Under the pieces are notes generated by a model. It had not been told where the DNA came from. It was given only the letters and a program-made list of their open reading frames with translations, and ran no database searches. Positions 22,617 through 34,363 of a stretch of 64,000 bases of DNA are shown piece after piece (positions within the stretch are counted from its first letter, which is position 1; each line of letters starts with the position of its first letter). The DNA is from Toxorhynchites rutilus septentrionalis. Lineage: Eukaryota > Arthropoda > Insecta > Diptera > Culicidae. Made by a program: the position numbers and the translations under genes. The DNA lies in the NCBI RefSeq assembly GCF_029784135.1, contig NC_073746.1, positions 68,326,763 to 68,390,762 on the forward strand. The letters run 5' to 3'.

Positions 22617-24162
22617 TAATATATTTTAACGAACTGACGACCAGTAGGACTTTTTTATGTTTTCAAGAGCATCTCATTTAACATTGAATGTTTTTTTTTG
22701 TTTACTAAAGCGTATCGTATCGTAATAATTGTGTTTTCCAATGAGTGTATTCAAAATCTTTGACCTTTTATTTCTAATAAATCATAGCTTTGAATTCAGC
22801 TATTTGAATAACATATGGAGCCATTCCACGCCAAGTCAGTCCAAAAATCGTCGATTTTGACATGACTCCTTTCGAGTATTTTAAACCTTCTACAAAAAGT
22901 GATAGGTGCCCTAAATCACAATTTTCAGTGTTAAATGACCAATTCAAATTACTACTGATTTTTTAAAAAGGCGTATTCAAAATCATCGCAAAAAATCCTA
23001 TGCTCTCGTATACTCGCGCACGGTGTTACAGACCGAAAGTTGAACTTCTCTGTAATATTGACATTGTGTATTTTAAGGCTTTATTGTTATTTATTTGAAG
23101 AAGAGGGAATAATTGAATGAAGAAACATGTTTTCTTCATCTGCATTCAGTTTTAATAGCCACCTCAAAACAGAGTAATTTTTGATACTCCAATACAAATA
23201 ACGAAACTGTTAATAATTGAAAGTAAGCAACTGAATATAATTCATGAAAGTATAAAGCGCTACAAAATAACATAAACACTTATTAATCGATTGTGGTTTC
23301 ATTGGTGTGAGAATAAGAACATACCATAAGTGCATGCTCGAGACAAACATATTTGTTAAATTTCATACAGTTGTAGCGTGTTTATCGGGTCTTTTTTCGA
23401 AGAGAAGAATGTATAACGATCTTCTAGACAGTTACCAGATGATAAAGGTTCTGGAATTTCAAGTTTTCATATTTCTAAAATTCTTTGTTGCTGTGTTCTT
23501 GGTACACTAAGAATCAATGCCTTTTTGATGGGGCATAAAAATATGATATAAAAGGACTTCCTGCGCCTTGTTTTCTTGTCGTTTTCTTGCCCATATATTA
23601 TAAAAAATATCCCCGAAATTGTAACTGTGAAACATAACCATAAGCTACCGATTAGTTTATAGTTTACAGTTTACAATTCTTCCACAAGTTCAATTCTTTA
23701 ACAAGTGTGTATATGTGTAACCATTGTATTTAGCGAATAACTATACGAAAATCAAACATTTGTACTTCGTTTTTGCACGTATGAATCTAACGACGAATAT
23801 ATCGACGAATAATATATGAATCTGATCAATCCGGTGACAAAAAGGACTAAAATCAAATAAGAATAATCCGGTAATGATCTTCTGCATTATATTCAATAAA
23901 TATTCCACGCAGCTAACATTAATTTATATATTTCATTCAACAATATTCTAAAATTGGAAAAAAAATCAATTGCGATACGCGATGACAAATGACGAATGAC
24001 GAATCTAGAGATAATCACAAAGTCGTAATGTTGATGTTCTCTGAGAAATGGTCGAATAACTGATTTTTTGGTCTCACAGACTTATGGGCGAGTATAGGAG
24101 GGTTAAAACCACAAATAATTTTAATGCTATTTATCAAATTCAATAAACTTTAATTTCGTAAG
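22617..24162. other. Unassigned AT-rich spacer between tRNA genes
   Basis: No gene seen. A CATTCCACG(C/T)CAA stretch near 22825 and 25245 marks a short dispersed repeat. Several frames of 60-70 codons are uninformative. Confidence 0.4.
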
Positions 24163-24234
24163 AGCAGAGTGGCGCAGTGGAAGCGTGCTGGGCCCATAAC
24201 CCAGAGGTCCGTAGATCGAAACTACGCTCTGCTA
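24163..24234 (+). tRNA. Initiator tRNA-Met(CAT)
   Basis: A 72-nt tRNA starting AGCAGAGTGGCGCAGTGG. The anticodon stem carries the GGG/CCC pairs (CTGGGCCCATAACCCAG) that mark initiator tRNAs. It has the eukaryotic initiator A1-T72 pair and a T-loop with ATCGAAA rather than TTCGA. A TTTTT tract for Pol III termination follows at about 24245. Confidence 0.97.
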
Positions 24235-24678
24235 TCCTTTACTCTTTTTACATCTCTTTCACAATGGCCATCTATCATCAATCCATTCACAATAATTATT
24301 GCAAAATGTTAATTCTATTTTTTTTTGTTTATTTGCTGACAATGTATACTTTTCATGAAGATATGGCAAACATTGTTTTAAGACAAGTTCACAAGTTGTG
24401 CATAAAAATAAATTAAAATGTATGTTTTGAAGTGCGTTTTTAGTAGAAAAATGCATTAGTTAGTGTAAAAAGGTAATTTATTAGTAGAAGGATATTTTTA
24501 TTTGAGAACATCAATATGTTGGAGTTATTCAGAGGAAAAAAATAATAATTCTATCAAACAGATCAAAGTACAAAATACTGTAATTGTGTTATGCTAGAAA
24601 ATTGCAAAATTTGTTTTATATAGCAAAAACTTATACATTACTAAACATGTCAAACATTGAGCAAATTATTCGATGACG

Positions 24679-24688
<10 letters not shown>

Positions 24689-24737
<49 letters not shown>
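24689..24737. repeat. TA microsatellite
   Basis: A run of alternating T and A of about 45 bp. Confidence 0.95.
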
Positions 24738-24740
<3 letters not shown>

Positions 24741-24810
24741 TTAGAAATCGTGCTTTTAGTTTTTAAAACAATTTCAATAAGTTTTGTTATAGGACAAATT
24801 GCGATCAACG

Positions 24811-24882
24811 GGCTCGTTGGTCTAGGGGTATGATTTTCGCTTAGGGTGCGAGAGGTCCCGGGTTCAAATCCCGGACGAGCCC
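24811..24882 (+). tRNA. tRNA-Pro(AGG)
   Basis: A 72-nt tRNA with acceptor GGCTCGT/ACGAGCC, anticodon loop TTAGGGT (AGG) and T-arm TCCCGGGTTCAAATCCCGGA. A TTTTT run follows within 20 bp. Confidence 0.96.
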
Positions 24883-25041
24883 ACCATTATTGACTTTTTG
24901 TTGGTATGGTATTGCATCATTTTCTCTTATCCCATCTAAAAGATTATGGTGAAGTTTCCTGCACTATCGATTTACAAAGAACTGAGTAAGCTACAATAGC
25001 GGTACATTAATCGTTTCACAAATAAAAATAAAATTTTCATT

Positions 25042-25113
25042 CTCCCCGACGGGGAATTGAACCCCGGTCTCCCGGGTGACAGGCGGGGATACTGACCACT
25101 ATACTATCGAGGA
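25042..25113 (-). tRNA. tRNA-Asp(GTC), anticodon-stem variant
   Basis: 72 nt on the minus strand, identical to the other four tRNA-Asp copies except for one base: the 3' side of the anticodon stem reads CCGGG instead of GCGGG. This makes the pair closing the anticodon loop C-C. A and B boxes and the other stems are intact. It may be a functional variant or an early pseudogene. Confidence 0.92.
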
Positions 25114-25400
25114 CTACAAATAATTGTTGTTATGATATGTTTGGAATGATCAATATAAATATTTTGAAGTTATATAGTTATATTTTAGATTATAACAAAT
25201 TTGCTATCGCAGTGAGAGATAATAGACAATTTTGACGTAAAGCAATTCCACGTCAAACCAGTCGATTTTGGCATGACCTTCTCCGATTTTTTAAATCATC
25301 GTACAACGTGTTAATCACGACTGAGTTTTTATATTTATATTCTATACATCCAGAATCATCGACTTTTTTTCGTAAAAAATCGAAACCTGAAATCCAGATA

Positions 25401-26172
25401 CAGGGCGAACTCGATTATACACAGCTTCGGATTTATTTCCACTGTATATAATCGAAGCCTGTATATAATCAAGTCAAAAAAAAATATTTCTTTTATCGTT
25501 TTTATGCATATATTTTTACTATTTTGAATATAAGAGGAGAATTTAATTTTTGATTCATCCCCTTTATGTCATAAATTACCATTCTCATATAAAAAATCCG
25601 AATTCTTTCGGGAGGTGATAGAGTATCATATTTTAACAATGACAGGGTTATACAACTGTTTATACAAATGTTTGTTTCGGATTCTGTTGCCTCAAACTAG
25701 TGTTACATTAAAAAGTACACTACAGAAGTCGATTCTGTTGCCTCATTAGAAAGATGAGGAAATTTAGTACAGAATATAGTTGTGAAACATCTAAATTAGT
25801 GGATTTAAATAACATTTTGGAAGTGAAAAACTTTAAAACTAGTAGTTTTTAATGTGTTATTATTAATTTTATCCCAAAAATTCATATTGAACTTGAACGT
25901 TTCTATCAATTAGAATCAAGCTTTCTAACCGCTCTATAATTTGTTCTTTAATACCCAACTTCTATCTATCTTAATTTCGCTGCAATATCGATATAAACAA
26001 TTCCTGGTGCCAATTCAAGCGAATTCATCAAAAATCACTATTTTGACCCCACTGTACATATAAATTCCACTTGAATTTCACCTTTACGTTGAAAGGTAAT
26101 ATTTTTTTCGTGAAATAATCCATATTGGAAATACAAAAAAAACCCAAACTGTATATAATCGAGTCCAACCTG
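25401..26172 (-). mobile_element. pogo-like MITE, copy 1
   Basis: The 772-bp element has termini CAGGGCGAACTCGATTATA...TATAATCGAGTCCAACCTG flanked by TA (25399-25400, 26173-26174). Motifs of the type ACTCGATTATATACAG are repeated near both ends. Internal sequence is the reverse complement of 26993-27831. There is no transposase. TA duplication with CAG termini fits the pogo/Tigger group. Orientation is arbitrary. Confidence 0.7.
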
Positions 26173-26559
26173 TACTTGATTAAAAGATTATGTTCTGCAC
26201 GATTGTTGGGAAATCACTGAATTATTTAGTAAAAATAAAATTTTAAATACGAATAATTTGTAAAATAAAAAAATATGTCCCATTTCGATATTTTATACAT
26301 ATTTTTATGTGCAAACCCTTTCAATATAAATCTTATCCATCTTGCGGAGTGTTGTTTCAATGGCGAATTAAATTTTTTTGGTAAGAAAACTGAGTTTCCG
26401 GATTATTTCTCGGTCAAACAATGGAAAATAAAAAAATAAAAATACATAACATGATTTGTTTACTCATTTCTAATTTGCAAACAATACGGCTATTGAAAAA
26501 CACGATCAATATTAGACCGACAACAAATGACGACACACTGAACAAAAAAAAAACCTTTT

Positions 26560-26631
26560 CTCCCCGACGGGGAATTGAACCCCGGTCTCCCGCGTGACAG
26601 GCGGGGATACTGACCACTATACTATCGAGGA
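26560..26631 (-). tRNA. tRNA-Asp(GTC)
   Basis: A complete 72-nt tRNA on the minus strand: acceptor TCCTCGA/TCGGGGA-type pairing, anticodon loop CTGTCAC (GTC), T-arm CCGGGGTTCAATTCCCCGT. An A-rich run precedes it on the plus strand, giving a T-run terminator after the gene. Confidence 0.97.
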
Positions 26632-26990
26632 TTGGTGTTTTCCAATTAAACTTATCATTATAATATCAAATTATCTTCTGATGACATTTTTGTATGAGAT
26701 TTTTATATCACATGAAGAAAACAAAGTTTTCCACTCACTTTAAATACCAGTTTGATACGAAGAAGTTAATTTTCATTAATGATTTTTTATTTGAAAAGTG
26801 CTCATTCTGTCTGAAAACTCATTATTATCTTCGACACCTCACTAAATCGTAAAACGTAGTTCAATGGCGTGGCGTTTATTTCGTTTCCACCGTGAAGTGT
26901 ATTCGAGAATCAGGCCCTCTATCACTCATTGTTCATTCATTTTTCGATGAATTAAAAAAATGGCACTTGAAAAGCTGAAGCTTTTATAAA
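26632..26990. other. Spacer with a dispersed-repeat trace
   Basis: At about 26865-26925 a stretch with CGTTTCCACCGTGAAGTG is the inverse of the one near 18580 and resembles one near 20790. Otherwise nothing is recognised. Confidence 0.4.
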
Positions 26991-26992
26991 TA

Positions 26993-27831
26993 CAGGTCGG
27001 ACTCGATTATATACAGACTCGATTATATGTGATTCGATTATATACAATTTTGGACTCGATTATATACAGTTTGAAAAAAAAATATTTTTTTTATGTTTCA
27101 AATATGACTTATTTCAAGAAGAAATGTAACCTTTCAACGTTAAGGTGTAATTTAAGTGACTAATTAATATACAGTGGGGTAAAAATCGTGATTTTTGGAG
27201 ATTTTGCTTGAATTTTCACCAAGAAATTATTATATCGATATTGCAGCCAAATTAAGATAGATAGAAGCTGGGTGTCAAAGAACAAATTGTAGAGCGGTTA
27301 CAGAGCTTCAATTTGATTGAAAGAAACAATCCAGTTTAATCAAAAAATCAGGATGACATTGATAATAATACATTAACAATTGCCAACTTTTAGGTTTTTC
27401 ACTTCCAAAATGTTATTAAAATCCATTAATTTAGATGTTCCACTACTATATCCTGTATCAAATTTTGTCATCTTTCAAATGAAAGCAACAGAATCGTCTT
27501 CCGTAGCGTACTTCGTAATGTAGAGCCAACAGAGTCCGAAACAAAAAAAAGTTCTATAACTCTGTCATTGTTGAAATTCGAACATATGCGTAGAAGGTTT
27601 TTTTCCATCAAATATGATCGTCTATCACCCTCTGAGAGAATCTGGATATTTTTTTATGTGAGAAAGGTATTTTCTAACTTTAAGGGGATGAATCAAAAAT
27701 CAAATTCCTCTTTTATATTCAAAAAGAAAGAAAGAAAAATACATGCAAAAAAAACGAAAAAAAATATTTTTTTGATTCGATTATATATAGTGAAAAGAAA
27801 TCAAAAACTGTATATAATCGAGTCCGCGCTG
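26993..27831 (+). mobile_element. pogo-like MITE, copy 2
   Basis: The 839-bp element has termini CAGGTCGGACTCGATTATA and TATAATCGAGTCCGCGCTG, with TA on both sides (26991-26992, 27832-27833). The left end holds four successive GATTATAT(A/G) motifs within about 70 bp. It is inverted relative to 25401-26172. Confidence 0.75.
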
Positions 27832-27997
27832 TATACCCAAACTCATTCACATTTAGGCATATTTTGCTCCGCACTCAAATGGTTAATGAAAATCACCTTT
27901 CGGACGTCATTTGTTTATGTGTATTAATTCATGAATGGTATAGAAGAAGCACACTATCAATCGAACTATATCGATAATATGCAACTAATTCGCAACT

Positions 27998-28070
27998 GGC
28001 CGTGTGGCCTAATGGAGAAGGCGTCGGACTTCGGATCCGAAGATTGCAGGTTCGAGTCCTGTCACGGTCG
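27998..28070 (+). tRNA. tRNA-Arg(TCG)
   Basis: A 73-nt tRNA with acceptor GGCCGTG/CACGGTC (one G-T pair), anticodon stem TCGGA/TCCGA around loop CTTCGGA (TCG) and T-arm CAGGTTCGAGTCCTG. A TTTT tract follows. An identical sequence is on the other strand at 45666-45738. Confidence 0.96.
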
Positions 28071-28885
28071 ATCAAAGTAATATTTTGTTTTTTATTGTGT
28101 TTATCTTCTTAGTAGCTTTCATGGAAAGTTCGAGTATTGTTTAGTATTTTGTTATAGGGCCACATTTGCAAATTTTGCATAGTTTAATCGATTGTCTCGA
28201 AAATTTGATCCAAACTTCTCATTTTTCTTGGCGTAACCTTATTTTCGTATTTCTATAAAATTACGTGAGATGGATAGGAAAGAACTTTACAGTGTGGATA
28301 TAAAATTCGGAATTCAACTGACCGGTGCAACCTAAAGAAAGTTATTTCAGCAAATGTTCACCTAATCTCCAAAAACAAAATTACATATTATTGTCTCGTG
28401 TGTCCGAGAAAAACGTAATTGAACCATGTTAATTTTCATTCAATTTGAAAACAACGAGGTATTAGAACTAGAACCGGGTCAATCAAGACTGTTAAGCAAG
28501 GCTTGCAATTCTGACTTCTTTATTTTGATAATTTGACAATTTGATAATTTTGTTTATTGGACGTGTGCCAAAGTGGACAACAGTGGAAACAAAACCGAGG
28601 ATAAATTGATCTGTGAGATTTTAGTGGACCGACGTGGAACTCGCGAGAAATGAAATACAGAAATGGTTCAAAAGTTTCGAGTGAAATCTCTGTCAACTTT
28701 TCATAAGTGTCCAATATTTGTCCTTGTTTTGAATGATAGAACGAATGATAGTTGAAGAGTTGTGTACATACATGTGTTTTCTACAAATATTACGTCCTGA
28801 ATGTGTCCTGCAATTCCGGGATAAAACAACACATAAATCAATAAAAAAGGATACCTGATTTTCAAGCTTCTAGTTTCTAATTTGA
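28071..28885. other. Unassigned AT-rich spacer
   Basis: No gene or element recognised. Confidence 0.4.
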
Positions 28886-28892
28886 TTTTTTT

Positions 28893-30250
28893 TTGACGTG
28901 GGACTAGGACTAACCGGAATATATGGGGGGTAAAATGAAAACCTAAACACAGAACATGCAGGAAAAAATGAAAGATTTCGAATGCTTATAACTCGAACAT
29001 TTCTTACTGGATCGGAAGGATGTTTGCATCAATTGATGGATTGATGGATTGCATTAGATAAACAATTGAATAACTGTAAAATGTTAAGCGTTATCTCAAC
29101 GCCCTAACTGCCTCATTTTGATTGGCCTGATTTACGGTTTCCCCAACACAGCCATCAAAACCAAGCAGCCTCGGGAGAAATCGGCATTGCAAACACATGA
29201 AAGTTGGGGGAGCATATGTTCCCACCGAAGTGTGTTCCCACAGAGATTTTTAAACCAAGGTGCCTGGAGAAAATCGGCATTGCAAATCCATGCAAGTCGG
29301 GGATATTTTTGTTCCGACTGAAATGTGTTTCCCTAACACAGACTTCCATGTAGCGTGGAGAAATTGGCATTGAACATTCATGCAAGTCGGAAACATTTTT
29401 GTTCTGACTGAAATGTGTTTCCCCAACACAGTTTTCAGAACCAAGGTGGCTGGGGAGATCGGCATTGCAAACACATAAAAGTAGGGGTAGCATTTGTTCC
29501 CACCGAAATGTGTTCCCAAACAGAGATTTCAAAACCGAGGTGCCTGGAGAAAATTGGCATTGCAAATTCATGCAAGTCGGGGATATTTTTGTTCCGACTG
29601 AATTGTGTTTCCCTAACACAGACTTCAAATCCATGTAGCGTGGGGAAATTGGCATTAAAAATTAATGTAAGTCGGGGGCATTTTTGTTCCCACTGAAATG
29701 TGTTTCCCCAACACAGACTTCAAAACCAAGGTTTCTGGGAAAATGGGCTTTACAAATGAATGCAAACTGCGAGTACTTTTGTATTCGCTTGCCTTTGTGT
29801 AGACTAGAATATGTTTCCCTAACCTGATCTTCTAAATGTAGGAACCTGGAAAAATCGTGCAGACGCTAGATGCGAATGAACTTTCAAGTTTCAAGCAAAT
29901 TTGCTTCGAGAAGTACGTACACTTGAGAGGGAAACAGAGGAAACGCAAAATAAAATAATCGTTCGATAATCCTTCCGTTCACAAATTTTGTCCTAGGCAT
30001 CATACCAAACGTTAAACGACCGTCATTAAATTTACTTGTAACGAAGAACATAATCTATCACAATGCATGAATTGCCCTTAAATGGCATTTGTTCAATCTT
30101 TTTACTCATAAAGCAAATATAATTAATACAATTGAATTCGAAAATTGTTTCATTCAAACAAGAATTTAATCAATACAAACAAATAATTGCTAAGCTAAGG
30201 TCCCACGTCAACCTTGCAGTTATATCATTGATATAACCCACTCATTTTTT
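28893..30250 (+). mobile_element. AE2 element, copy 2
   Basis: It begins after a T-run with TTTGACGTGGGACTAGGAC, then CTAACCGGAATATATGGGG. It ends with GGTCCCACGTCAACC and the hairpin arms GTTATATC/GATATAAC (about 30219-30238), then CCACTCA and a T-run that is also the start of the next element. Its leader (28980-29130) is related to the AE1 5' segment. The centre is a minisatellite. Non-coding. Confidence 0.6.
29155..29870 (+). repeat. Minisatellite of about 95 bp with three-unit higher-order pattern
   Basis: Units carrying GGAGAAATCGGCATTGCAAA-like and TGTGTTTCCC-AACACAGA landmarks start near 29173, 29264, 29353, 29449, 29543, 29638 and 29740. Units 1/4, 2/5 and 3/6 resemble each other more than their neighbours, giving a period of about 280 bp. 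A long minus-strand frame across it follows from the repeat phase and is not taken as a gene. Confidence 0.75.
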
Positions 30251-30755
30251 TGACGTAGGACTACGTCTAACCGGAAGATATAGGGGGTGAAATGGAAATC
30301 TAGGCACTGAACAAGTAGGAAAAAATGCAAGATTTGGAACGCTTATAACTCGAGCATTTCTCAATAGATCGCAAAGGTTTTTGCATCAATTAATAGGAAA
30401 TATATCTACGCATCTATCATAACGAATAACATTTCATTTTTCTTGAGATAATTAATTGAATAATTGTGAAATATCAAGCATTGTCAAAATGCACTATGTG
30501 CCCATTTTTGATTGGTCCATTTTGTGCTCCTCAAATCGTACCGACCAAAACGGGCAACCAGAGCAGCAGCGAAATAGAATGAAGCACGATTGGAAAGGAA
30601 AAAGAAAAAAATGAACGAAACATTGGTCGCAGTCTCACACATGCGTAACACATGCCAGCCAGTCAGCTTAAAAATCCCCGCTCCGCTGCCGTAACGATCA
30701 TTCTCATTCAAACCGTACACCACATCGGTTCGCATCACAACCAACCCAAGCAGTC

Positions 30756-30985
30756 ATGTCTGGACATGGTAAAGGAGGAAAAGTGAAGGGAAAGGCAAAA
30801 TCCCGCTCGAACCGTGTTGGTCTGGAGTTCCCCGCAATGGTAGCTAGGCCGAGCGCGTTAGTACCAGTGCACCAGTCCACCTAGCCGGCGTTATATAGTT
30901 TCGGCCGCCGAAGTGATCGAGTTAGCTGGCAAATCTGCTCGCGACTATAAGAAAACCCGCATTCGGAACAGAACACATTCGGTTC
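30756..30985 (+). pseudogene. Histone H2A pseudogene, module 1 (AE1 copy 2)
   Basis: Starts [21 protein letters not shown] at the ATG 30756 and shares the deletion of the VGRIHRLL region and the downstream stops with 644-870. The lesions therefore predate duplication of AE1. The promoter is uninterrupted here: TTAAAAAT (about 30669) and TCATTCTCATTC about 35-40 bp downstream. Confidence 0.85.
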
Positions 30986-31202
30986 GGTGGATATCAAGAC
31001 AACAGGCAGTTGCAGCGAGTGGCGAGTGGCAAACGCAATCGCAAAACGGCATCAGGTAGCAGAAGAAAAAAGTTTGTTCTTTATACAAACTGCTTTGGTG
31101 GCAAATCCAGAACAAGGCGGCATCGAGGGCGTTCGAATAGGTTTTTTTTTTTCAAAACCATGAGTACAAAGTTTTCTAAATTGGAACCATTCCATAAAAC
31201 AA

Positions 31203-31218
31203 GGCGCTTTTCAGGGCC
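31203..31218 (+). promoter_or_regulatory. Histone mRNA 3' stem-loop remnant
   Basis: GGCGCTTTTCAGGGCC, the same sequence and position relative to module 1 as at 1087-1102. Confidence 0.7.
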
Positions 31219-32048
31219 ATTAAACCTTCCAAAAAAGAGTTTAGGAAATACAGTTCAATGCTTTCTAAAACAATATCCAAAATAATAATAAAACACAAAA
31301 TGATTTTTTCATAATTTGTTTGCCAGGATATGATGAGTATGTGAATTTGGCAGTTGTTCTGAGCTTATTGATTTTCACCAATTCTTAAATTGCTTCTAGA
31401 TTGAAAGTACAGTAATTTACACTTATCTCGACATTTAGCTAATTGGACGGACATGTAATGCGACATATTTAGTTGGACATTTTTGTAAACATAGAGTTCG
31501 GGGTCCAAATTATGACCCCACATTGAAAGTCGACACTGTACCACTGTCATCGCAAATGTTCAATTACAGGTTAAAATTACCTCCAATCCGATACTGAGTG
31601 GTGGTAATGCGACGTGCCATTGAATGTAATTTACTGTAAAATATGTCACAAGCTGGATGGGAAGAAATTTTCCAACTGTGAAAGCTGTGGCGAGTGGCAA
31701 ATGCAATCGCTAAACAGAAAGGTTTAGCCGAACAAGATGGGGATATCGAGTGATAACAAAACAATAAACTCTTTAGATTGAAGATAATTTTGTGATCCTG
31801 AAAAGGACCCTTTTTAGCCTGCATGTGAATCCAACGAGCGAACAAATCGTAATGAATGTATTTTTTTGCCATCGCTCCCTTTTAACGCTCATTCGTTCGT
31901 CTCGTTGGACTCGCCCCTCTGGCTGAGTCTGTCGATTTGTCTCTATCCTGTGAGTGTGTACCGCTAGAGTATAAAACACGCGGACCCCAAAAAAAATATC
32001 TTATTTTCTTTCAAACCGTAAACCCGTGTGGTTGTACGGCATCGGCAT

Positions 32049-32280
32049 CGTGGACGTAACAAAGGAGGACAAGTTAAGGGAAAGGCAAAGTCTCACTCGA
32101 ACCGTGCAGGTCTCCAGTTCCCTGTTGGTCGCATTCACTGATTGCTCCGCAAGGGTAACTAGGCCGAACGGATTGGTGCCGGAGCACCAGTATACCTAAC
32201 AGCGATTATAGAGTTTCGGCCGTCGGAGTGCTCGAGTTGGCTTGCAAAGCTGCTCACGACAATCAGAAAACCCGCATCAA
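32049..32280 (+). pseudogene. Histone H2A pseudogene, module 2 (AE1 copy 2)
   Basis: Carries [14 protein letters not shown], then a stop, LLRKGN, a stop, and AERIGAGAPVYLTAI, as in 1941-2175, with the same lost start codon, stops and frameshift. Its own TATA box is at 31970-31976. A full histone stem-loop follows about 240 bp beyond the coding homology. Confidence 0.85.
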
Positions 32281-32517
32281 GAACAGAGCAGCTTCGGTTC
32301 GGCGCTCATCAAGGCAACAATTAGTTTCAGTGAGTGGCAAAGTATTTCTCCGGCACGTCGCATTAAATGTAATTTACTGAACAATATGTCACAAGCTGGA
32401 TGGGAAGAAATTTTCCAACTGTGAAAGCTGTGGCGAGTGGCAAACGCAATAGCTAAACAGGAAGGTTTAACCGAACAAGATGGGAATATCGAGTGATAAC
32501 AAAAATACAACACCAAA

Positions 32518-32533
32518 GGTTCTTTTCAGAACC
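32518..32533 (+). promoter_or_regulatory. Histone mRNA 3' stem-loop, fully paired
   Basis: GGTTCTTTTCAGAACC forms a perfect 6-bp stem with a TTTC loop. Relative to GGCCCT..AGGGCC the stem has changed in paired positions, as expected if it came from a once functional gene. Confidence 0.75.
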
Positions 32534-32716
32534 ATCAACATATTCATAAAGAGTAAACAGTAAACTAATCTATTTTTCAGGTAGATAGATAGGTATTCAC
32601 GTAGGAGAAGAAAATAAAACAATATATTTAAAATATATATTTAACAAAAGCTGTCCCCTTTGTATAGTCCTACGTCACTCCGGTTATGTCCCCGACATTA
32701 CCCACCCGTCTTTTTT

Positions 32717-34174
32717 TTAGTTTTGAAATATTTCCATTTTTCAAACTTGATGTGTCTATGCATAGTTGACATAAATATTCTTCTTTTTTCAAAGTTTCTA
32801 TCGACTGAAAAAAATACGTTCTCAACCAAGTCAATTACATGTGTAATTACAATTTGTCTGGTGATTTGGATTTCATTTTATTCCTAGAACTTGGATCGTT
32901 TACTACAGAGATATATTTGATTCAATGAGAAATTGCTCGTTCATCTTTGATTATCAATATTCATGGAATAATGATCGCACAGAAAATCGATACGCAGTTC
33001 AGAAAACATGAATAAAAACTTGAAATGATTGATATTTTCAACATCAGTTTCAAAAAGTACCATAAATCAGGTTTTTGTTGTGCTTTAGAATATTCACTGT
33101 AATTTTCCAAATACTGCAACATACACTTATGTTATCAGATAAAATTTTAGTCTGATGTGTCCTTTCTCTGTAAAATTTCTAAACGAATAATAGAATATCG
33201 AACCGTTTTTCTTTATATATTCCCCCAATGCACTTTGTTTTCACCACAACTGCATACACAAATCATGTTAAAAACTTGTATCATGAAAATTAATTATATT
33301 TCATCTTCATGCGTTATTTTATCACGTAGTTACAGCGTCTCAAAAATCACTTACAAACGACGAAGTCGCACTTTGCTTCTTTATTTTTTTTCTGTCAAGT
33401 GAACTATATTATTTAGCATTCCTGTTGCAATTGAAGCAATACTACACTATCGGAACGAACTAATTGGTTAAATTATCTCGGAAGAGCATCTCATTTTGAC
33501 ACTAACAGCACCCCGTGCAGTAATGCTCGTGTCTGCTTCGAGGTGCTTCTAGAAGTGCAGCGCTGAACGCTGATCAAAATAGAATCTTTACCTAAAGAAA
33601 CACGTTTCACTTTTCCAACGATTCGCAAGGTAAGAGAAAACGCGATTGTTCAGGAACTGGGTCATCAGGAACAGGTAAAAAAAGATAAATGCAATATACT
33701 AGGTAGCTGGTAGCTGACTCGGAATCTTTCGGGAGGTGATAGAAGATCATATCAGAAAATCCTTCTTAGCATATGATCTAATCACATCTATGACAGTTAT
33801 TAAACATTTCTTGTTTCGAGATCTGTGTGCCTTGAACAGGCTCAAATTTAAAAAGTACTCTACATAGAACGACTGAGTTGTCTCCATTTGAAAAATCTGG
33901 TATTGAATTGAAATTAGTGGAATTAAGTAATACTTAAGAGTTGAAAAACTTAAATTTTAGTGTTCTTAGGTGTTTTCTATAAGGTTTCTGTGATAGTTGA
34001 TATTTGACCATACTTGTAGAAGGATTATTTAAATCCTCTATCATCTATTCAGTCCTGGTCAGCTATCTAACTCCATGTAAGGTGTGTATAGTGCAATTTT
34101 TTATGATCTTCGAGTTTTTTGATTGAAAAATATTAGAAATTTCAATTTTTCAGAATTATTTTAGAATTATGAAC

Positions 34175-34180
<6 letters not shown>
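32717..34180. other. Unassigned; pogo-like MITE remnant at about 33716-34040
   Basis: No gene seen. The stretch with TTTCGGGAGGTGATAGA at 33727 and CTCAAATTTAAAAAGTACTC near 33840 resembles the internal sequence of the pogo-like elements at 25401 and 26993, but ends are missing. Confidence 0.4.

Positions 34181-34182
<2 letters not shown>

Positions 34183-34214
<32 letters not shown>
34183..34214. repeat. TA microsatellite
   Basis: Alternating A and T, about 30 bp. Confidence 0.95.
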
Positions 34215-34218
<4 letters not shown>

Positions 34219-34363
34219 TTATATTTAGTATATAATCTAAACAACAAAATTGATTTCACACCCGAATTATGGGATAGTTTGAGCTTCACGTGCAAATTTT
34301 CTCTACTACTACTACTTATTGCTTCAATCTTCCACAATGATTCATGGCATATTTCTGGTTTAA

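Larger units (their letters stand above)
30245..32716 (+). mobile_element. AE1 element, copy 2, complete ends
   Basis: It starts in a T-run with GACGTAGGACTACGTC at 30252 and ends with TAGTCCTACGTCA (32665-32677), hairpin GGTTATGTC/GACATTACC (32682-32702, one mismatch) and CACCCGTC plus T-run. Two H2A modules with promoters lie inside. It follows AE2 copy 2 head-to-tail with a shared T-run. No transposition protein. Confidence 0.65.

Noticed and set aside
29155..29655. 166-codon minus-strand frame
   Set aside because: It lies in the 95-bp minisatellite. The open frame follows from unit length and composition, and parallel frames are open too.
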